A stretch of 64,000 nucleotides of DNA from CBDCUQ01 sp965222835 (GCA_965222835.1 CBDCUQ010000003.1:620001-684000), one strand, 5' to 3'; shown: positions 53,730 to 62,586, counted from the stretch's first letter. The notes: generated from the sequence alone by a model not told the origin. Made by a program: numbers and translations.

Positions 53730-53819
53730 TTAGATGACGTCGATCTCGGCAGGGAGGTACGAGGTCACTTCGAGGCCAACTTCCTGCTCACGAACTGCGG
53801 GCTTTGTCCAGGTCTTCAT
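53730..53819 (-). CDS. pqqA: Coenzyme PQQ precursor peptide PqqA
   Basis: PqqA is the ribosomal peptide whose Glu and Tyr side chains are joined by PqqE to make pyrroloquinoline quinone. The 29-residue ORF starts MKTWTKPAVREQEVGLEVTS and ends YLPAEIDVI; the required E-x3-Y unit is E17 and Y21, and the MKTWxKP start and EVTSYLP core are diagnostic. It starts at the ATG 53817-53819 with GGAGAGC upstream. No pqqB-E genes are near, and a strong terminator follows, so it is a stand-alone copy. The organism probably has further pqq genes elsewhere. Confidence 0.95.
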   Translation of the reverse strand: MKTWTKPAVREQEVGLEVTSYLPAEIDVI

Positions 53820-54130
53820 AGTTGCTCTCCGTTTTTAAGAGGTACGAACAATTTCAGTGACTGGACTGTACGCATATCCCCTGCACAAGCTCCAATTGAT
53901 TGGCTTTAATGCGACGATAAGGTCAGATTATGATGTTGAAATATCTCATGTTTTTGGACTGCTCATCCGCCGCTCTCACGCAAACGTGACGGAAGGCAGG
54001 ATCAGGGACCGAAAGAGCGATGCAAATTACGGGCTGCGCCGGGGTCCTCTGTGAGGCGAGACCGACCTTGAAATCGCCGATCCGCGTCGCGGTGAACGAC
54101 CTCAAATGCACTCAGAAGCAGACCGGCCGA
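53820..54130. other. Intergenic region upstream of pqqA
   Basis: This 311-bp gap between pqqA and the DUF190 gene (both minus) must contain the pqqA promoter. It is AT-richer than its surroundings at 53880-53960. No consensus promoter pair, riboswitch or repeat was convincing. Confidence 0.5.
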
Positions 54131-54475
54131 TCATGCGGCTGGCGCGCCGTTTCCATACCGGAGCACCTTGACCTTTTCCAGCGTCACCAAACCACTGCCC
54201 ATCATCTCGTCGAGAGCGGGAAGAAACGCGTTGATTTTCTCCTCGGAGTCGACAATCTCGATGACGATCGGCAGGTCTTGCGACAACCGGAGGATTTTCG
54301 TGGTGTGAAGGCGGCTCGAATGGCCAAAGCCCATCGGGCCGCGCAATATCGTGGCACCCGCGACATGCATCTCGCGGGCCTTCAAGACAATCGCCTCATA
54401 AAGCGGTTGCCGGTTCGCCTTATCGTCCTCGCCGATGAAAATCCGGAGCAGTACGGCGTCCTGCGGAATCTGCAT
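54131..54475 (-). CDS. DUF190-family protein (PII-like fold)
   Basis: DUF190 proteins have a PII-like ferredoxin fold and often neighbour fluoride channel genes. The 114-residue product opens MQIPQDAVLLRIFIGEDDKA, then LYEAIVLKAREMHVAGATIL, RGPMGFGHSSRLHTTKIL and PIVIEIVDSEEKINAFLPAL, the typical family blocks. The ATG at 54473-54475 follows the crcB stop by 2 bp and has GGGG five bases upstream; an ATG four codons earlier overlaps crcB and is an alternative. The pair forms an operon. Confidence 0.88.
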   Translation of the reverse strand: MQIPQDAVLLRIFIGEDDKANRQPLYEAIVLKAREMHVAGATILRGPMGFGHSSRLHTTKILRLSQDLPIVIEIVDSEEKINAFLPALDEMMGSGLVTLEKVKVLRYGNGAPAA

Positions 54476-54477
54476 CG

Positions 54478-54876
54478 TTACCCCCATCTCATGGCGTTCA
54501 GCTGAAGGGCGGCAATGTGACCAAGCCAGACAGCCAGTAGGCACATCACGACAGACGCCGTAATGTTGAGGCCGGCCTGCTGCCATTCGCCGTCATTCAG
54601 CAGGTTCAAGGTTTGCAGGCTGAACGAAGAAAACGTGGTGAAGCCGCCTAGCACACCGATCATAACAAACTGGCGCGGCAGAGTGCCGGCGAATATGCGT
54701 CCATCCGGTCCGGTGATGGTCGCGAAAAAGCCGATCATCAGCGAGCCCAAAACATTAACCAGCAGAGTTCCCCACGGAAACGTCTCGCCGACCAGCATGG
54801 CAGTGACGCCAGAGCACCAATAACGCGCGATGCCCCCTAACGCGCTTCCCACGGCGATCCAGAAATACGCTTGCAT
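54478..54876 (-). CDS. crcB: Fluoride ion channel CrcB/Fluc
   Basis: CrcB (132 aa) is a dimeric channel that exports fluoride. It shows four membrane segments; GSALGGIARYWCSGVTAMLV opens the protein, GTLLVNVLGSLMIGFFATIT holds the conserved Asn pore residue, and the GGFTTFSSFSLQTLNLLND motif gives the phenylalanine box and central Na+ site. It ends in a last membrane helix. The start at 54876 (MQAYFWIAVGSALGG) is normal. No fluoride riboswitch of the GGCGATGG type was seen upstream. Confidence 0.95.
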   Translation of the reverse strand: MQAYFWIAVGSALGGIARYWCSGVTAMLVGETFPWGTLLVNVLGSLMIGFFATITGPDGRIFAGTLPRQFVMIGVLGGFTTFSSFSLQTLNLLNDGEWQQAGLNITASVVMCLLAVWLGHIAALQLNAMRWG

Positions 54877-55198
54877 CCCATCCCCTTGTCAGGCCGAGTT
54901 CTTTGGGGTCGTAGCACACCGAGGTTTAATCCGACAGGCCCGCAACCGTGCCGCCATGACAGGCCTTGAAGCGAAAAGACCCTTGATGCAGCAAATCGTC
55001 TTTGACAGTCTTATTGTAAGCCGATCTCAAAATCGGTAACAGAAACTCGAACTTCACGCTGGCGCCCAAGACAGGATCGTCAACTGCTTGAGGACTGTGC
55101 GTGCAGCTTGATGGCAAGAGCAATACCGACATCAGCTGAAGACATTAACGACTGCCGATCGCTGGACCTTGTTCTGCCGGCACGCGCTAGGTTCAAGA

Positions 55199-57133
55199 AT
55201 GATTATGCGCAAAGTTGGTGAGCAGGTCGAAGCATTGACGTATCGCCCCGAAATTGACGGGTTACGTGCCGTTGCTGTCATCCCGGTCGTCCTGTTTCAC
55301 GCCGGTTTTGATGCCTTCAAAGGCGGGTTTGTCGGTGTCGATGTTTTCTTCGTAATCAGCGGATATCTGATCACGTCGATCATCGTTGGTGAGCTTGCCG
55401 CTGGCACATTCACAATCCGGCATTTTTACGAAAGGCGCGCGAGACGCATTCTGCCAGCGCTGTCCTTGGTTCTTGTCGCCAGCACCGTTGCCGCATGGCA
55501 TCTCTTGGTGCCGGATGAGCTGGAAAAATTCGGCGGCAGCCTGATGGCTGCGTCCTTGTTCTATTCAAACTTCTATTTTCTGGGCGAGGCCGGCTACTTC
55601 GCGACGCCGCCAGAGCTTCAATCCCTACTCCACACCTGGAGTCTTGCCGTCGAGGAACAGTTTTATATCCTTTTTCCTTGGCTTCTCATCCTCATATTCG
55701 CGACTTTGAAGCGGCATTTGCTGGCCATCTTATTGCTCATATTCGCTGCGTCGTTCGTCGCCGCACAGGTCGCGTCGCACATCGACCGGGATCTGTCGTT
55801 CTTTGCGTCCTACACGCGCGCATTTGAACTCATGAGCGGCGCGATCCTGGCTTTGGTCATCTCACGGCTCGCGACCCTCGATGCACGCCTGTGTCATCTT
55901 CTTGCGTGGGTTGGGCTCGCACTCTGCCTCGGGAGCTTTCTTGCTTTCGGTAAGGTCAAGTTTCATCCCGGATTTGCGACACTTGCGCCAGTTGTTGGCA
56001 CGGTTTGTCTGATTGCCTTCGCCCGTCCGAGCAATCTTCCGGGACGGATCCTCGCCTGGCAACCGCTGGTGGCGATAGGCCTTATCTCGTACTCGCTCTA
56101 CTTATGGCATCAGCCGGTCTTCGCATTCACCCGGATCTATCTGGCGCGGACCGTTGAGCCTTTGGAACTGATGGGGCCTGCCGCGGTTTGCTTTCTTGTC
56201 GCAGCATTGAGTTGGCGTTTTGTTGAGAAGCCCTTCAGAAGTGCCAAAGCTGTACCCAAGACTGCCGCAAATTCCATTTCCGTTGTCCTCGTCCTCCTGC
56301 CCGCGTTGATAGGCGTAGCCTTAGAGCGCTCGCAAGGAGTCCCGGGGCGGTTCGAACCCGGCGCATTCGCTGTCCTCCAGCAATTCAAGCTTGGCGCCGC
56401 CGAACGCAGGAAGGGGATCATGCGCGGTGTCTGCCATTTCAACAGAAAGGCCATTAGCTTCGACGACTACCTCTCGCGTTGGGACTGCCTACCAGGGACT
56501 GGTAATGGGCCCGGCGTTTTTGTGTATGGCGACAGTCACGCCGCCGATAAGGCCTGGGCGCTGCGTGAGGCGGGCGTTGACGTCGGCCAAATGGGCGGCG
56601 CTGCGTGCGAGCTCCACCCCACGCAGCCACGGGAGTACTGTGTCGTCATGATGCACCGTACGATTGAACTTGCGAAGGAAGGGCGGATATCCGCCTTGGT
56701 GTTGGCCAACCGATGGAAAGAACCAGAACTCGATCCCAAAAAGCTATCTGAGGTGCAGGAATTCTGGGCTCAAGCGAATGTGCCTGTGTTGATTTTTACC
56801 GGCATGCCAGAGTTTACGAATTTGCGCGAGCAGGTGCGAAAGAGATTGTTGAACAACGATAGTCTTCTGCGACTTCCCTTCGAGAAGGCAAAGTTAAGAA
56901 TGACAGACAAGGCGCTGCGCAACGTCTTCACGGATGAGCGTTTCACGCTCATCAACACGGCGGGTCTCTTTTGCAGACCGGATTCAGAGAATTGCCAGGC
57001 ATTCGAGGGTCGACAATCTCTTCTCAACGACTACGCTCATTTGTCTCCGCTGGGCGCCGAACGGTTTGGGCAGCGCGTGGTCAATGATCCAACATGGAAG
57101 GCCTGGATCGGTTCGCTCAAGACAAAACAATAA
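55199..57133 (+). CDS. OafA/YrhL-type acyltransferase with C-terminal SGNH domain
   Basis: This 644-residue integral membrane enzyme has an acyltransferase-3 domain (about residues 15-350: YRPEIDGLRAVAVIPVVLFH with the catalytic His, GVDVFFVISGYLITSIIV, HTWSLAVEEQFYILFPWLL) and a periplasmic SGNH esterase-like domain (about 400-640: GVFVYGDSHAADKAWAL with the nucleophile Ser, DYAHLSPLGAERFG with the DxxH pair). Such proteins O-acetylate lipopolysaccharide, peptidoglycan or other glycans. The ATG at 55199 has AGG 7 bases upstream; an ATG two codons later and a TTG ten codons earlier are alternatives. The target here is unknown. Confidence 0.9.
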   Translation: MIMRKVGEQVEALTYRPEIDGLRAVAVIPVVLFHAGFDAFKGGFVGVDVFFVISGYLITSIIVGELAAGTFTIRHFYERRARRILPALSLVLVASTVAAWHLLVPDELEKFGGSLMAASLFYSNFYFLGEAGYFATPPELQSLLHTWSLAVEEQFYILFPWLLILIFATLKRHLLAILLLIFAASFVAAQVASHIDRDLSFFASYTRAFELMSGAILALVISRLATLDARLCHLLAWVGLALCLGSFLAFGKVKFHPGFATLAPVVGTVCLIAFARPSNLPGRILAWQPLVAIGLISYSLYLWHQPVFAFTRIYLARTVEPLELMGPAAVCFLVAALSWRFVEKPFRSAKAVPKTAANSISVVLVLLPALIGVALERSQGVPGRFEPGAFAVLQQFKLGAAERRKGIMRGVCHFNRKAISFDDYLSRWDCLPGTGNGPGVFVYGDSHAADKAWALREAGVDVGQMGGAACELHPTQPREYCVVMMHRTIELAKEGRISALVLANRWKEPELDPKKLSEVQEFWAQANVPVLIFTGMPEFTNLREQVRKRLLNNDSLLRLPFEKAKLRMTDKALRNVFTDERFTLINTAGLFCRPDSENCQAFEGRQSLLNDYAHLSPLGAERFGQRVVNDPTWKAWIGSLKTKQ

Positions 57134-57245
57134 CAGCGAAAAGTTTGTTTCCTCATATGCGACGCCTCAGACAATGCCGTGGTGATGGCGCTCAGTACTG
57201 CCGTCGGCTATCTTGTTGTGCGCCTCATTGGAGCCAGACTGGGAC

Positions 57246-57833
57246 ATGGTGGAAACGGAAAAGTTGACACGCGAGGGCCGGCCGGACGATGCGGCCGCAC
57301 TTGCCGAGCTGGTCAACTATGCGGGGGAGGGATTGCCGCTTTATCTTTGGAGCAAGCTGGCGACGGCTGGCCAATCGGCCTGGGAGGTTGGGCGCATGCG
57401 TGCGGCCCGAGAGGACGGTTCCTTCTCCTACCGCAATGCGACGATCATTGAAGAGGATGGTTCCGTGGCCGGCGGTCTCGTCGGCTACGAGATCCCGGAT
57501 GCACCCGAGCCGGTTCCGGCGGACATGCCGCCAATGTTTGTACCGCTTCAGGAACTTGAGAATCTCGTGCCCGCAACCTGGTATGTGAACGTTCTTGCCG
57601 TCATGCCACAATTTCGCGGGCGTGGCCTCGGCTCAAAGCTTCTGGAACTGGCAGAAGCGCAAGGACGTGCGCACGGCAAATTTGGCATGAGCGTTATCGT
57701 GTCCGACGCCAATCAGGGGGCTCGCCGTCTTTACTTGCGCCACGGCTACCGGGAACGCGCCCAGCGCACCATGGTGAAAGAGGATTGGATCAACGCCGGC
57801 GAAAACTGGGTGTTGATGCAAAAGGACTTCTAA
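57246..57833 (+). CDS. GNAT-family N-acetyltransferase
   Basis: This 195-residue protein has a GCN5-type acetyltransferase fold: TREGRPDDAAALAELVNYAG at the start, WYVNVLAVMPQFRGRGLGSK with the acetyl-CoA-binding RGRGLGS loop, LLELAEAQGRAHGKFGMSV, and NQGARRLYLRHGYRERAQRT. Its substrate cannot be told. The ATG at 57246 begins MVETEKLTREGRPDD; a TTG 11 codons upstream is an alternative. It is preceded by a short gap after the acyltransferase and may share its transcript. Confidence 0.88.
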   Translation: MVETEKLTREGRPDDAAALAELVNYAGEGLPLYLWSKLATAGQSAWEVGRMRAAREDGSFSYRNATIIEEDGSVAGGLVGYEIPDAPEPVPADMPPMFVPLQELENLVPATWYVNVLAVMPQFRGRGLGSKLLELAEAQGRAHGKFGMSVIVSDANQGARRLYLRHGYRERAQRTMVKEDWINAGENWVLMQKDF

Positions 57834-57902
57834 CTGCAGACCCGCAACGTTGCCGCCCGCTGGCGGGGCAGCGCGAGTTTGTGAGATCGAGAAGGGTCTT
57901 GT

Positions 57903-58382
57903 TCAGCTCGAGGGCGTCAGAGATTTGGGCTCTTGCGCTTCGCCGTCAAAATCGAGGGCGAGGCCATAGATCCGCCAGCGGCCGTCGATGCTCTGGTAGC
58001 TGAAGATGAAGCGCAACGGGACCGGGGTCATGTCCAGGGTTCCCCCGACCTGAAGGACTTTCTGCCCCGTGTGAAAGCGCGCCCGCTCTATCACCGGCTC
58101 TTGCAACAATGCGGTGGAGAGGTCGATCCCCTTGCCGCGCATGCCCTGAAAGAAAGAAGCCAAATATTCGCTGCTGAAGCGGGCCTGGAAGTCGGGTGCC
58201 GATAGACTGCGCAGCACCGCATAGTTTGCTGTCAGATTGGCGTCATTCAGCGTGACAAGTGTTGAGCGGATTAGTGCGGTTGCTTCCAGCCGCTTGGGCA
58301 TGATCGGGTTGTCATCGACCTGCGCAAGAAGCGTGGCGGGAAGCCCCGTAAGGCATAGAACGAGCGAAAACCAGAACTGCAT
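57903..58382 (-). CDS. Secreted hypothetical protein
   Basis: I do not recognise the family. The 159-residue product has a signal peptide (MQFWFSLVLCLTGLPATLLA) and a soluble domain with TLVTLNDANLTANYAVLRSL, SAPDFQARFSSEYLASFFQG and PLRFIFSYQSIDGRWRIYGL, a layout that resembles SnoaL/NTF2-like or DUF4864-type folds. The ATG at 58380-58382 is chosen because it starts the signal peptide; the upstream start (58413-58415) adds a basic stretch. It stands alone and converges on the GNAT gene. Confidence 0.65.
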   Translation of the reverse strand: MQFWFSLVLCLTGLPATLLAQVDDNPIMPKRLEATALIRSTLVTLNDANLTANYAVLRSLSAPDFQARFSSEYLASFFQGMRGKGIDLSTALLQEPVIERARFHTGQKVLQVGGTLDMTPVPLRFIFSYQSIDGRWRIYGLALDFDGEAQEPKSLTPSS

Positions 58383-58415
58383 CTGGCGCCATCGGCGCCT
58401 TGCCCCGCTGCACAT

Positions 58416-58655
58416 GTTTTCCCCGCTTCTTCCCCGCCACGCACTTACCCTCGCGGGGTCCGTTCTATGCGGAAAAAAGCTTCAAATGCACTGCGCAGTG
58501 AGATGTTATCCCCGTTGTCCACAAGCGGCGTGGAGATGCGAACGAGCGTGCAGAGAGGGGCGTGCGCTCGGTACCGGCCCATTATCGTGTAACGGGGGGT
58601 GTTCTCTAAGCCTGCGTCGCGAGCCCCTTCTTGCGGTTCGGGGCCGGCAATTGGG
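58416..58655. other. Short intergenic region upstream of the secreted hypothetical
   Basis: This 240-bp gap lies past the 3' end of the chemoreceptor gene. An 85-codon open frame (58445-58702, minus) crosses it and overlaps the chemoreceptor end by 47 bp; it has no recognisable family, so I left it out. Confidence 0.4.
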
Positions 58656-60464
58656 TCAATGGGCGGAGGCTGCTCGGGGTACTTGACGCGTCCCGTCGAC
58701 ATGCGCTGAACCGCGCACCTTGAATGCGTCCGTCGCGCGTCGCAATTCCGAGATTATGCCCCGCGTGGCCGCGAGTGCCTCGTTGGTGCCGTCGATCAAC
58801 GTCGCTGTTTGTTGAGTCATGCTCTCCATGTTCGAGACGGCCATGTTGACCTGTTCAATACCGGTGGCCTGTTCTTGGCTTGCCTCGTCAATGGCTTGGA
58901 CGCGCTCGGCAACGCGTGTCGTGGAGGACACAATCTTGCCGAGTGCGCCGCCAGCCTTTTCGACGAGTGTCACACCCTGGCCGACGGTTTCGCTCGATTC
59001 CGCGATGAGACCCTTTACGTCGTGCAACGCTGTAACGGCCCGCTGCGACAAGGCCCGCACCTCGCCTGCGACGACGGCAAAACCGTTGCCTGCCTCACCT
59101 GCACGCGCGGCTTCGACGGCTGCGTTCAGCGCCAAAATGTTGGTCTGGGCGGAAATCTCCTCGATCAAAACGACGATTTCGTTGATCTTGCGCGAAGAAC
59201 CCTCAATGCCAGCCATGGCGGCTACGACCTCATTGACAACCTTTCCGCCGTCAATTGCAGTGAGGCACGCGCCTTTGGTTGCTTTGTTTGCTTCGAAAGC
59301 GCCGTCGGCATTCTGCCTCACGGTTGCTGCCATTTCCTCCATCGATGCTGACGTCTCTTCTAGGGAAACGGCTTGATCCGAGGCGTGCCTGGATAGTTCT
59401 TCGGCCGCGCGATCGATGGTATTCGACATGGACTGAATATGCTCCACATTTGCGGCGATCGCATTGATGGCCTGCTCCATTCTATCGGCGGTGCGATTAT
59501 AGGCGAGGCGAATGGGCTCATATTCGTCCGCGTACCGGTCGGTCAAACGGTGGGCAAGGTCACCGTTTGAAAGTTTCTCAAGGGCGCCGGTGAACGAGTC
59601 TATGAAAGTACTGTGCGCTTCGTAATGGCGCTTGTCCGCCTCGTCCTTTCTTGCCCTCATGTCGTCAATGGTGTGGCGGCTCGTCTCCGTCTCGGCCTCA
59701 AGCCTCACTTTGGCACGCATGTTGTTCCTGAGAACGATGAGCGCCTGCGCCATCAAGCCGATTTCATCCCGACGCGTATGATCGGACGTTTTAACGTCGG
59801 TGTCCCCGGACGACAGTTTTGTCATAACGGCCTGAAGGCGCGCCAAAGGCTTGGTCAGGGAATCGGCCAGTGCGAACGCAAGTACAAGCCCGAGGACAAG
59901 AGTGATTGCTGTCACCGCCTTGATGTACCAGGCCCTCTCCATGGCGTCCGACATGACTTCGCCTTGGACCCGCTCGGCTCCTGCAATGGCGCCCGACACA
60001 AGCTGATCCAATTCATCGCGGATGGTGTCGTCCAATTGCGTTAGGGCGAAAGGCGTTGGAATCGACGTCGCCGATTGGCCGCCAAAGAAAACAAGGCTGA
60101 GCTCTCTCCACTTGCTGACCGCTCTTTCGGTTTGGGCGAGAAGCCTTAGAGCAGCCTTGTCGGTCAGCGTTGATTCCAATTTCTGAAGGTTCTCTTCGAC
60201 GTCATCCATCGCGGCTTCGTATTTGGGCCTTGTCTCTGCTGCCACGCCTGCGTGGGTGCCTTGACTGACGCGCGCGAGCAGGGCTTCGGCCTGATGGAAA
60301 CTGTTCCACGATGCGCGGGCGGCGCCGACGGCCTCAACAGGCTTGCGGGTCTCCCTTTCGTGTTCGACAAGTGCATTAAGGCTGAAAATGGCCATCACGC
60401 CCTGCACCGATCCGATCGCAAGGACCAGCACAATAGCCACAAGAGTGCGATGTAGGATTGACAT
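58656..60464 (-). CDS. Methyl-accepting chemotaxis protein
   Basis: This 602-residue chemoreceptor has two membrane helices (about residues 8-28 and 180-202), a 150-residue helical periplasmic sensor of the four-helix type, a HAMP domain (TKPLARLQAVMTKLSSGDTD), a second HAMP-like part (LEKLSNGDLAHRLTDRYADE) and a signalling coiled coil. The kinase-contact tip reads EISAQTNILALNAAVEAARA followed by GEAGNGFAVVAGEVRALSQR, the conserved hairpin. No C-terminal CheR/CheB pentapeptide is present. It starts 9 bp after a di-haem cytochrome gene on the same strand, so they are cotranscribed. Confidence 0.95.
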   Translation of the reverse strand: MSILHRTLVAIVLVLAIGSVQGVMAIFSLNALVEHERETRKPVEAVGAARASWNSFHQAEALLARVSQGTHAGVAAETRPKYEAAMDDVEENLQKLESTLTDKAALRLLAQTERAVSKWRELSLVFFGGQSATSIPTPFALTQLDDTIRDELDQLVSGAIAGAERVQGEVMSDAMERAWYIKAVTAITLVLGLVLAFALADSLTKPLARLQAVMTKLSSGDTDVKTSDHTRRDEIGLMAQALIVLRNNMRAKVRLEAETETSRHTIDDMRARKDEADKRHYEAHSTFIDSFTGALEKLSNGDLAHRLTDRYADEYEPIRLAYNRTADRMEQAINAIAANVEHIQSMSNTIDRAAEELSRHASDQAVSLEETSASMEEMAATVRQNADGAFEANKATKGACLTAIDGGKVVNEVVAAMAGIEGSSRKINEIVVLIEEISAQTNILALNAAVEAARAGEAGNGFAVVAGEVRALSQRAVTALHDVKGLIAESSETVGQGVTLVEKAGGALGKIVSSTTRVAERVQAIDEASQEQATGIEQVNMAVSNMESMTQQTATLIDGTNEALAATRGIISELRRATDAFKVRGSAHVDGTRQVPRAASAH

Positions 60465-60473
60465 AGCCGGGCC

Positions 60474-61487
60474 TCAGTTGGGGAGCGTTGGCAGCGCCAC
60501 GGGCTGCTTAGTTCCTGATAGGGTTTCCAAGAATGCGATCAGGTCACCGATCTCGGCTTGTGAAAGCGGGACCGGTCTCAGGAGCGGTGATGTTGATGGT
60601 CGGTTGAGCTTAGGTTCCACGTAGTGCTGCAGCACTTCCTCAAGTGTCACCATTGAACCGTCGTGCATGTAGGGGGCACGGTTTGCAATGTCACGCAGCG
60701 TGGGTGTCTTGAACGCGTATTGGGCAAACAGGTTCTCAGGATCGACAACACCTCTGCCTAGGTCGACTTCGGTGGTTCCAACATCGTGGAACTTGTTGTC
60801 GGTGAACGTCCAACCGCTGTGGCAACTTGAACAGCGCCCCTTGCCGACGAAAAGTTCGAAGCCGCGCCTCGCACTTGGTGAAATCGCGTTCTCGTTTCCG
60901 GCGACCCACTTATCGAAGGGTGCGTATTCGGACACGACCGTGCGTTCGAAGGTTGCGATGGCCTTGACGATGGTATCACCGGTAATTCCTTCGCTCGGGA
61001 ATACCTCCTTGAACCAGGTGGCGTAACCGGGTACGGCCTCTAAGCGCCGGACTGCTTCGGACAATGGCAGGTTCATTTCAGCCGGTGCCTCAATTGGACC
61101 CTTGGCCTGTTCCTCGGCTGTTGTTGCGCGGCCATCCCAAAAGAAGGGCTTCAGCCAAGCAACATTGAGAACCGTCGGGGCTTGTCTGGCGAGCGGTTCG
61201 TTGTGCGATCCGATGGCGGTTTTGACGGGTACTTCCCAGCCAAAGGACGGGTTGTGACAGCTTGCACACGTCATGTTCTTTCCACCCGAAAGACGCGGGT
61301 CGAAGAACAACGCTTTGCCGAGCGCGGCCTTTTCAGCGGTGTAGGGATTGTTCTCAGGGAACGGAATAGTGGCTGGGCGCTGAAACGCCTCCTTATCCGT
61401 GTTCGCTGCGTACGTCGTCGCAGAGCATACTGCTAGGAGAATGGCCGAGATACTTGGTACCCAGCGGCTTGTGCTGTGTATGTGCAT
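60474..61487 (-). CDS. Di-haem cytochrome c peroxidase-family protein
   Basis: This 337-residue periplasmic protein has a signal peptide (IHSTSRWVPSISAILLAVCS, cut near YAA at 28) and two haem c sites, MTCASCHNPSFGW and GRCSSCHSGWTFTD. KAALGKALFFDPRLSGGKNM, RQAPTVLNVAW and TPTLRDIANRAPYMHDGSMV are typical of bacterial CcpA/MauG-type peroxidases. It probably reduces hydrogen peroxide with electrons from cytochrome c. The following chemoreceptor gene begins 9 bp later. Confidence 0.92.
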   Translation of the reverse strand: MHIHSTSRWVPSISAILLAVCSATTYAANTDKEAFQRPATIPFPENNPYTAEKAALGKALFFDPRLSGGKNMTCASCHNPSFGWEVPVKTAIGSHNEPLARQAPTVLNVAWLKPFFWDGRATTAEEQAKGPIEAPAEMNLPLSEAVRRLEAVPGYATWFKEVFPSEGITGDTIVKAIATFERTVVSEYAPFDKWVAGNENAISPSARRGFELFVGKGRCSSCHSGWTFTDNKFHDVGTTEVDLGRGVVDPENLFAQYAFKTPTLRDIANRAPYMHDGSMVTLEEVLQHYVEPKLNRPSTSPLLRPVPLSQAEIGDLIAFLETLSGTKQPVALPTLPN

Positions 61488-62055
61488 AGATGTGCGTCAT
61501 TCAATTTCAGACCAATCGCCAATAAACAGCTAATCTCCTTTCATTCAGTTAAGCGAATAGGCTTGCACAATTTAATTATACTCAATGGAATTCCAAGGCA
61601 TTGAGGCTTGAGAAATCTGGCCGACCCTTGCGTGATCGGTGGGAGGACCCACGGTACCGATTTGCATCGGCAGATGCCTTGCTCTGCCCGCCACGACCGG
61701 GTTCAACGCTAAGGCGCGCGCCGCTTGAACAATCTTTCGTGCCGCCCGTCCCGCCCTATGTTTTTCAGTGGATCTTCGGCGCACATTCAATTCATTTGTG
61801 GCCAATTTTACCTGTGCTAAGCCGCAATCGTCTGCTTTGGTTCACGTGATTCCTGCAAATTGTGATCAGGCGTTCTTTCCAACAATATAAGATGTTCATT
61901 ATTGTACTTTAGTACAATGTACTTTAGTAGGAGACGCCTTGGGATCCGTGTTCGTCGTTTCGGTGAGTAGCACCCACTTTCCTACTAATCGACGCCTAGA
62001 CTCCTCAGAGCATCGTGCGAATGTTCGGTCGAAATAGAAATGTTGGAACGAGATA
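61488..62055. other. Intergenic region between the peroxidase gene and the OhrR-like gene
   Basis: This 568-bp divergent gap holds an AT-rich stretch upstream of the peroxidase gene (61500-61585), a palindromic operator (61902-61929) and an inverted repeat tagtagga/tcctacta (61925-61932 with 61980-61987). A minus open frame at 61572-61805 lacks coding character. No gene was accepted. Confidence 0.6.
61902..61929. promoter_or_regulatory. Predicted operator of the OhrR/MarR-like regulator
   Basis: TTGTACTTTAGTACAA (61902-61917) is a perfect palindrome with 7-bp arms and a 2-bp centre. It is followed directly by a second, partial copy TGTACTTTAGTA (61918-61929), so the 11-mer GTACTTTAGTA repeats at a 15-bp step. 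It lies about 130 bp upstream of the MarR-type gene, as expected for autoregulation. Confidence 0.7.
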
Positions 62056-62586
62056 ATGGCCAATATCTCACGTCACGCGAAACGTCCTGCTGCAGGGAGA
62101 AAAAGCTCAAGCAGGGACAAACCCGGGGAGTATGATCTTCTTCGGCTTGAGAATCAGCTGTGCTTTGCATTGTACGTGGCCACGCGGGCAATGACGAAGA
62201 CTTACCGGATCCGCCTCGACCCGCTTAAGCTGACCTATCCGCAATATCTCGTCTTGCTCGTACTTTGGGAAGAGGACGGACTATCGGTCTCCGAGATCGG
62301 TGAGAAGTTGATGCTCGATTCAGGAACCCTTACGCCTCTACTCAAGCGCCTGGAGCGTTCGCAGATTATAAGACGGCAGCGCAGCTGGGAAGACGAACGG
62401 GAAGTGAAGATCTGGCTCACTGCCAAAGCGAACGAATTGCGCGATGCGGCGCTTGAAACCCGACGCTTCGTCGGCTGCCGTCTTGGCATGAGTGAACAGC
62501 AGATCCTGAAGCTCCGCTCTGATCTTATGCACATGGTGGCACAGCTCGACGCGAATTCGGGGGCCGAAGCCGAGGCCGCCGAGTAA
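62056..62586 (+). CDS. MarR-family regulator, OhrR-like peroxide sensor
   Basis: This 176-residue winged-helix protein carries the OhrR hallmark DLLRLENQLCFALYVATRAM, with the reactive Cys in QLCFALY (C36) near the N-terminus; OhrR senses organic hydroperoxides by oxidising that Cys. The DNA-binding part follows: YPQYLVLLVLWEEDGLSVSE, LDSGTLTPLLKRLERSQIIR and the wing RRQRSWEDEREVKIWLT. An unusually long N-terminal head (about 24 residues) precedes it. A palindromic operator lies upstream. No ohr gene is in the window, so its target is elsewhere or is the neighbouring peroxidase. Confidence 0.88.
   Translation: MANISRHAKRPAAGRKSSSRDKPGEYDLLRLENQLCFALYVATRAMTKTYRIRLDPLKLTYPQYLVLLVLWEEDGLSVSEIGEKLMLDSGTLTPLLKRLERSQIIRRQRSWEDEREVKIWLTAKANELRDAALETRRFVGCRLGMSEQQILKLRSDLMHMVAQLDANSGAEAEAAE

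Noticed and set aside
54877..55168. Fluoride riboswitch upstream of crcB
   Set aside because: The conserved GGNGATGG...CGCC start and pseudoknot of the crcB RNA motif are not visible in the leader.
58445..58702. 85-codon minus-strand open frame overlapping the chemoreceptor 3' end
   Set aside because: It overlaps the receptor by 47 bp in another frame, lacks a clear ribosome site and matches nothing I know; a small gene cannot be fully excluded.
61572..61805. 77-codon minus-strand open frame in the peroxidase/OhrR gap
   Set aside because: No Shine-Dalgarno sequence, Arg/Ala-rich chance composition, and no family look.
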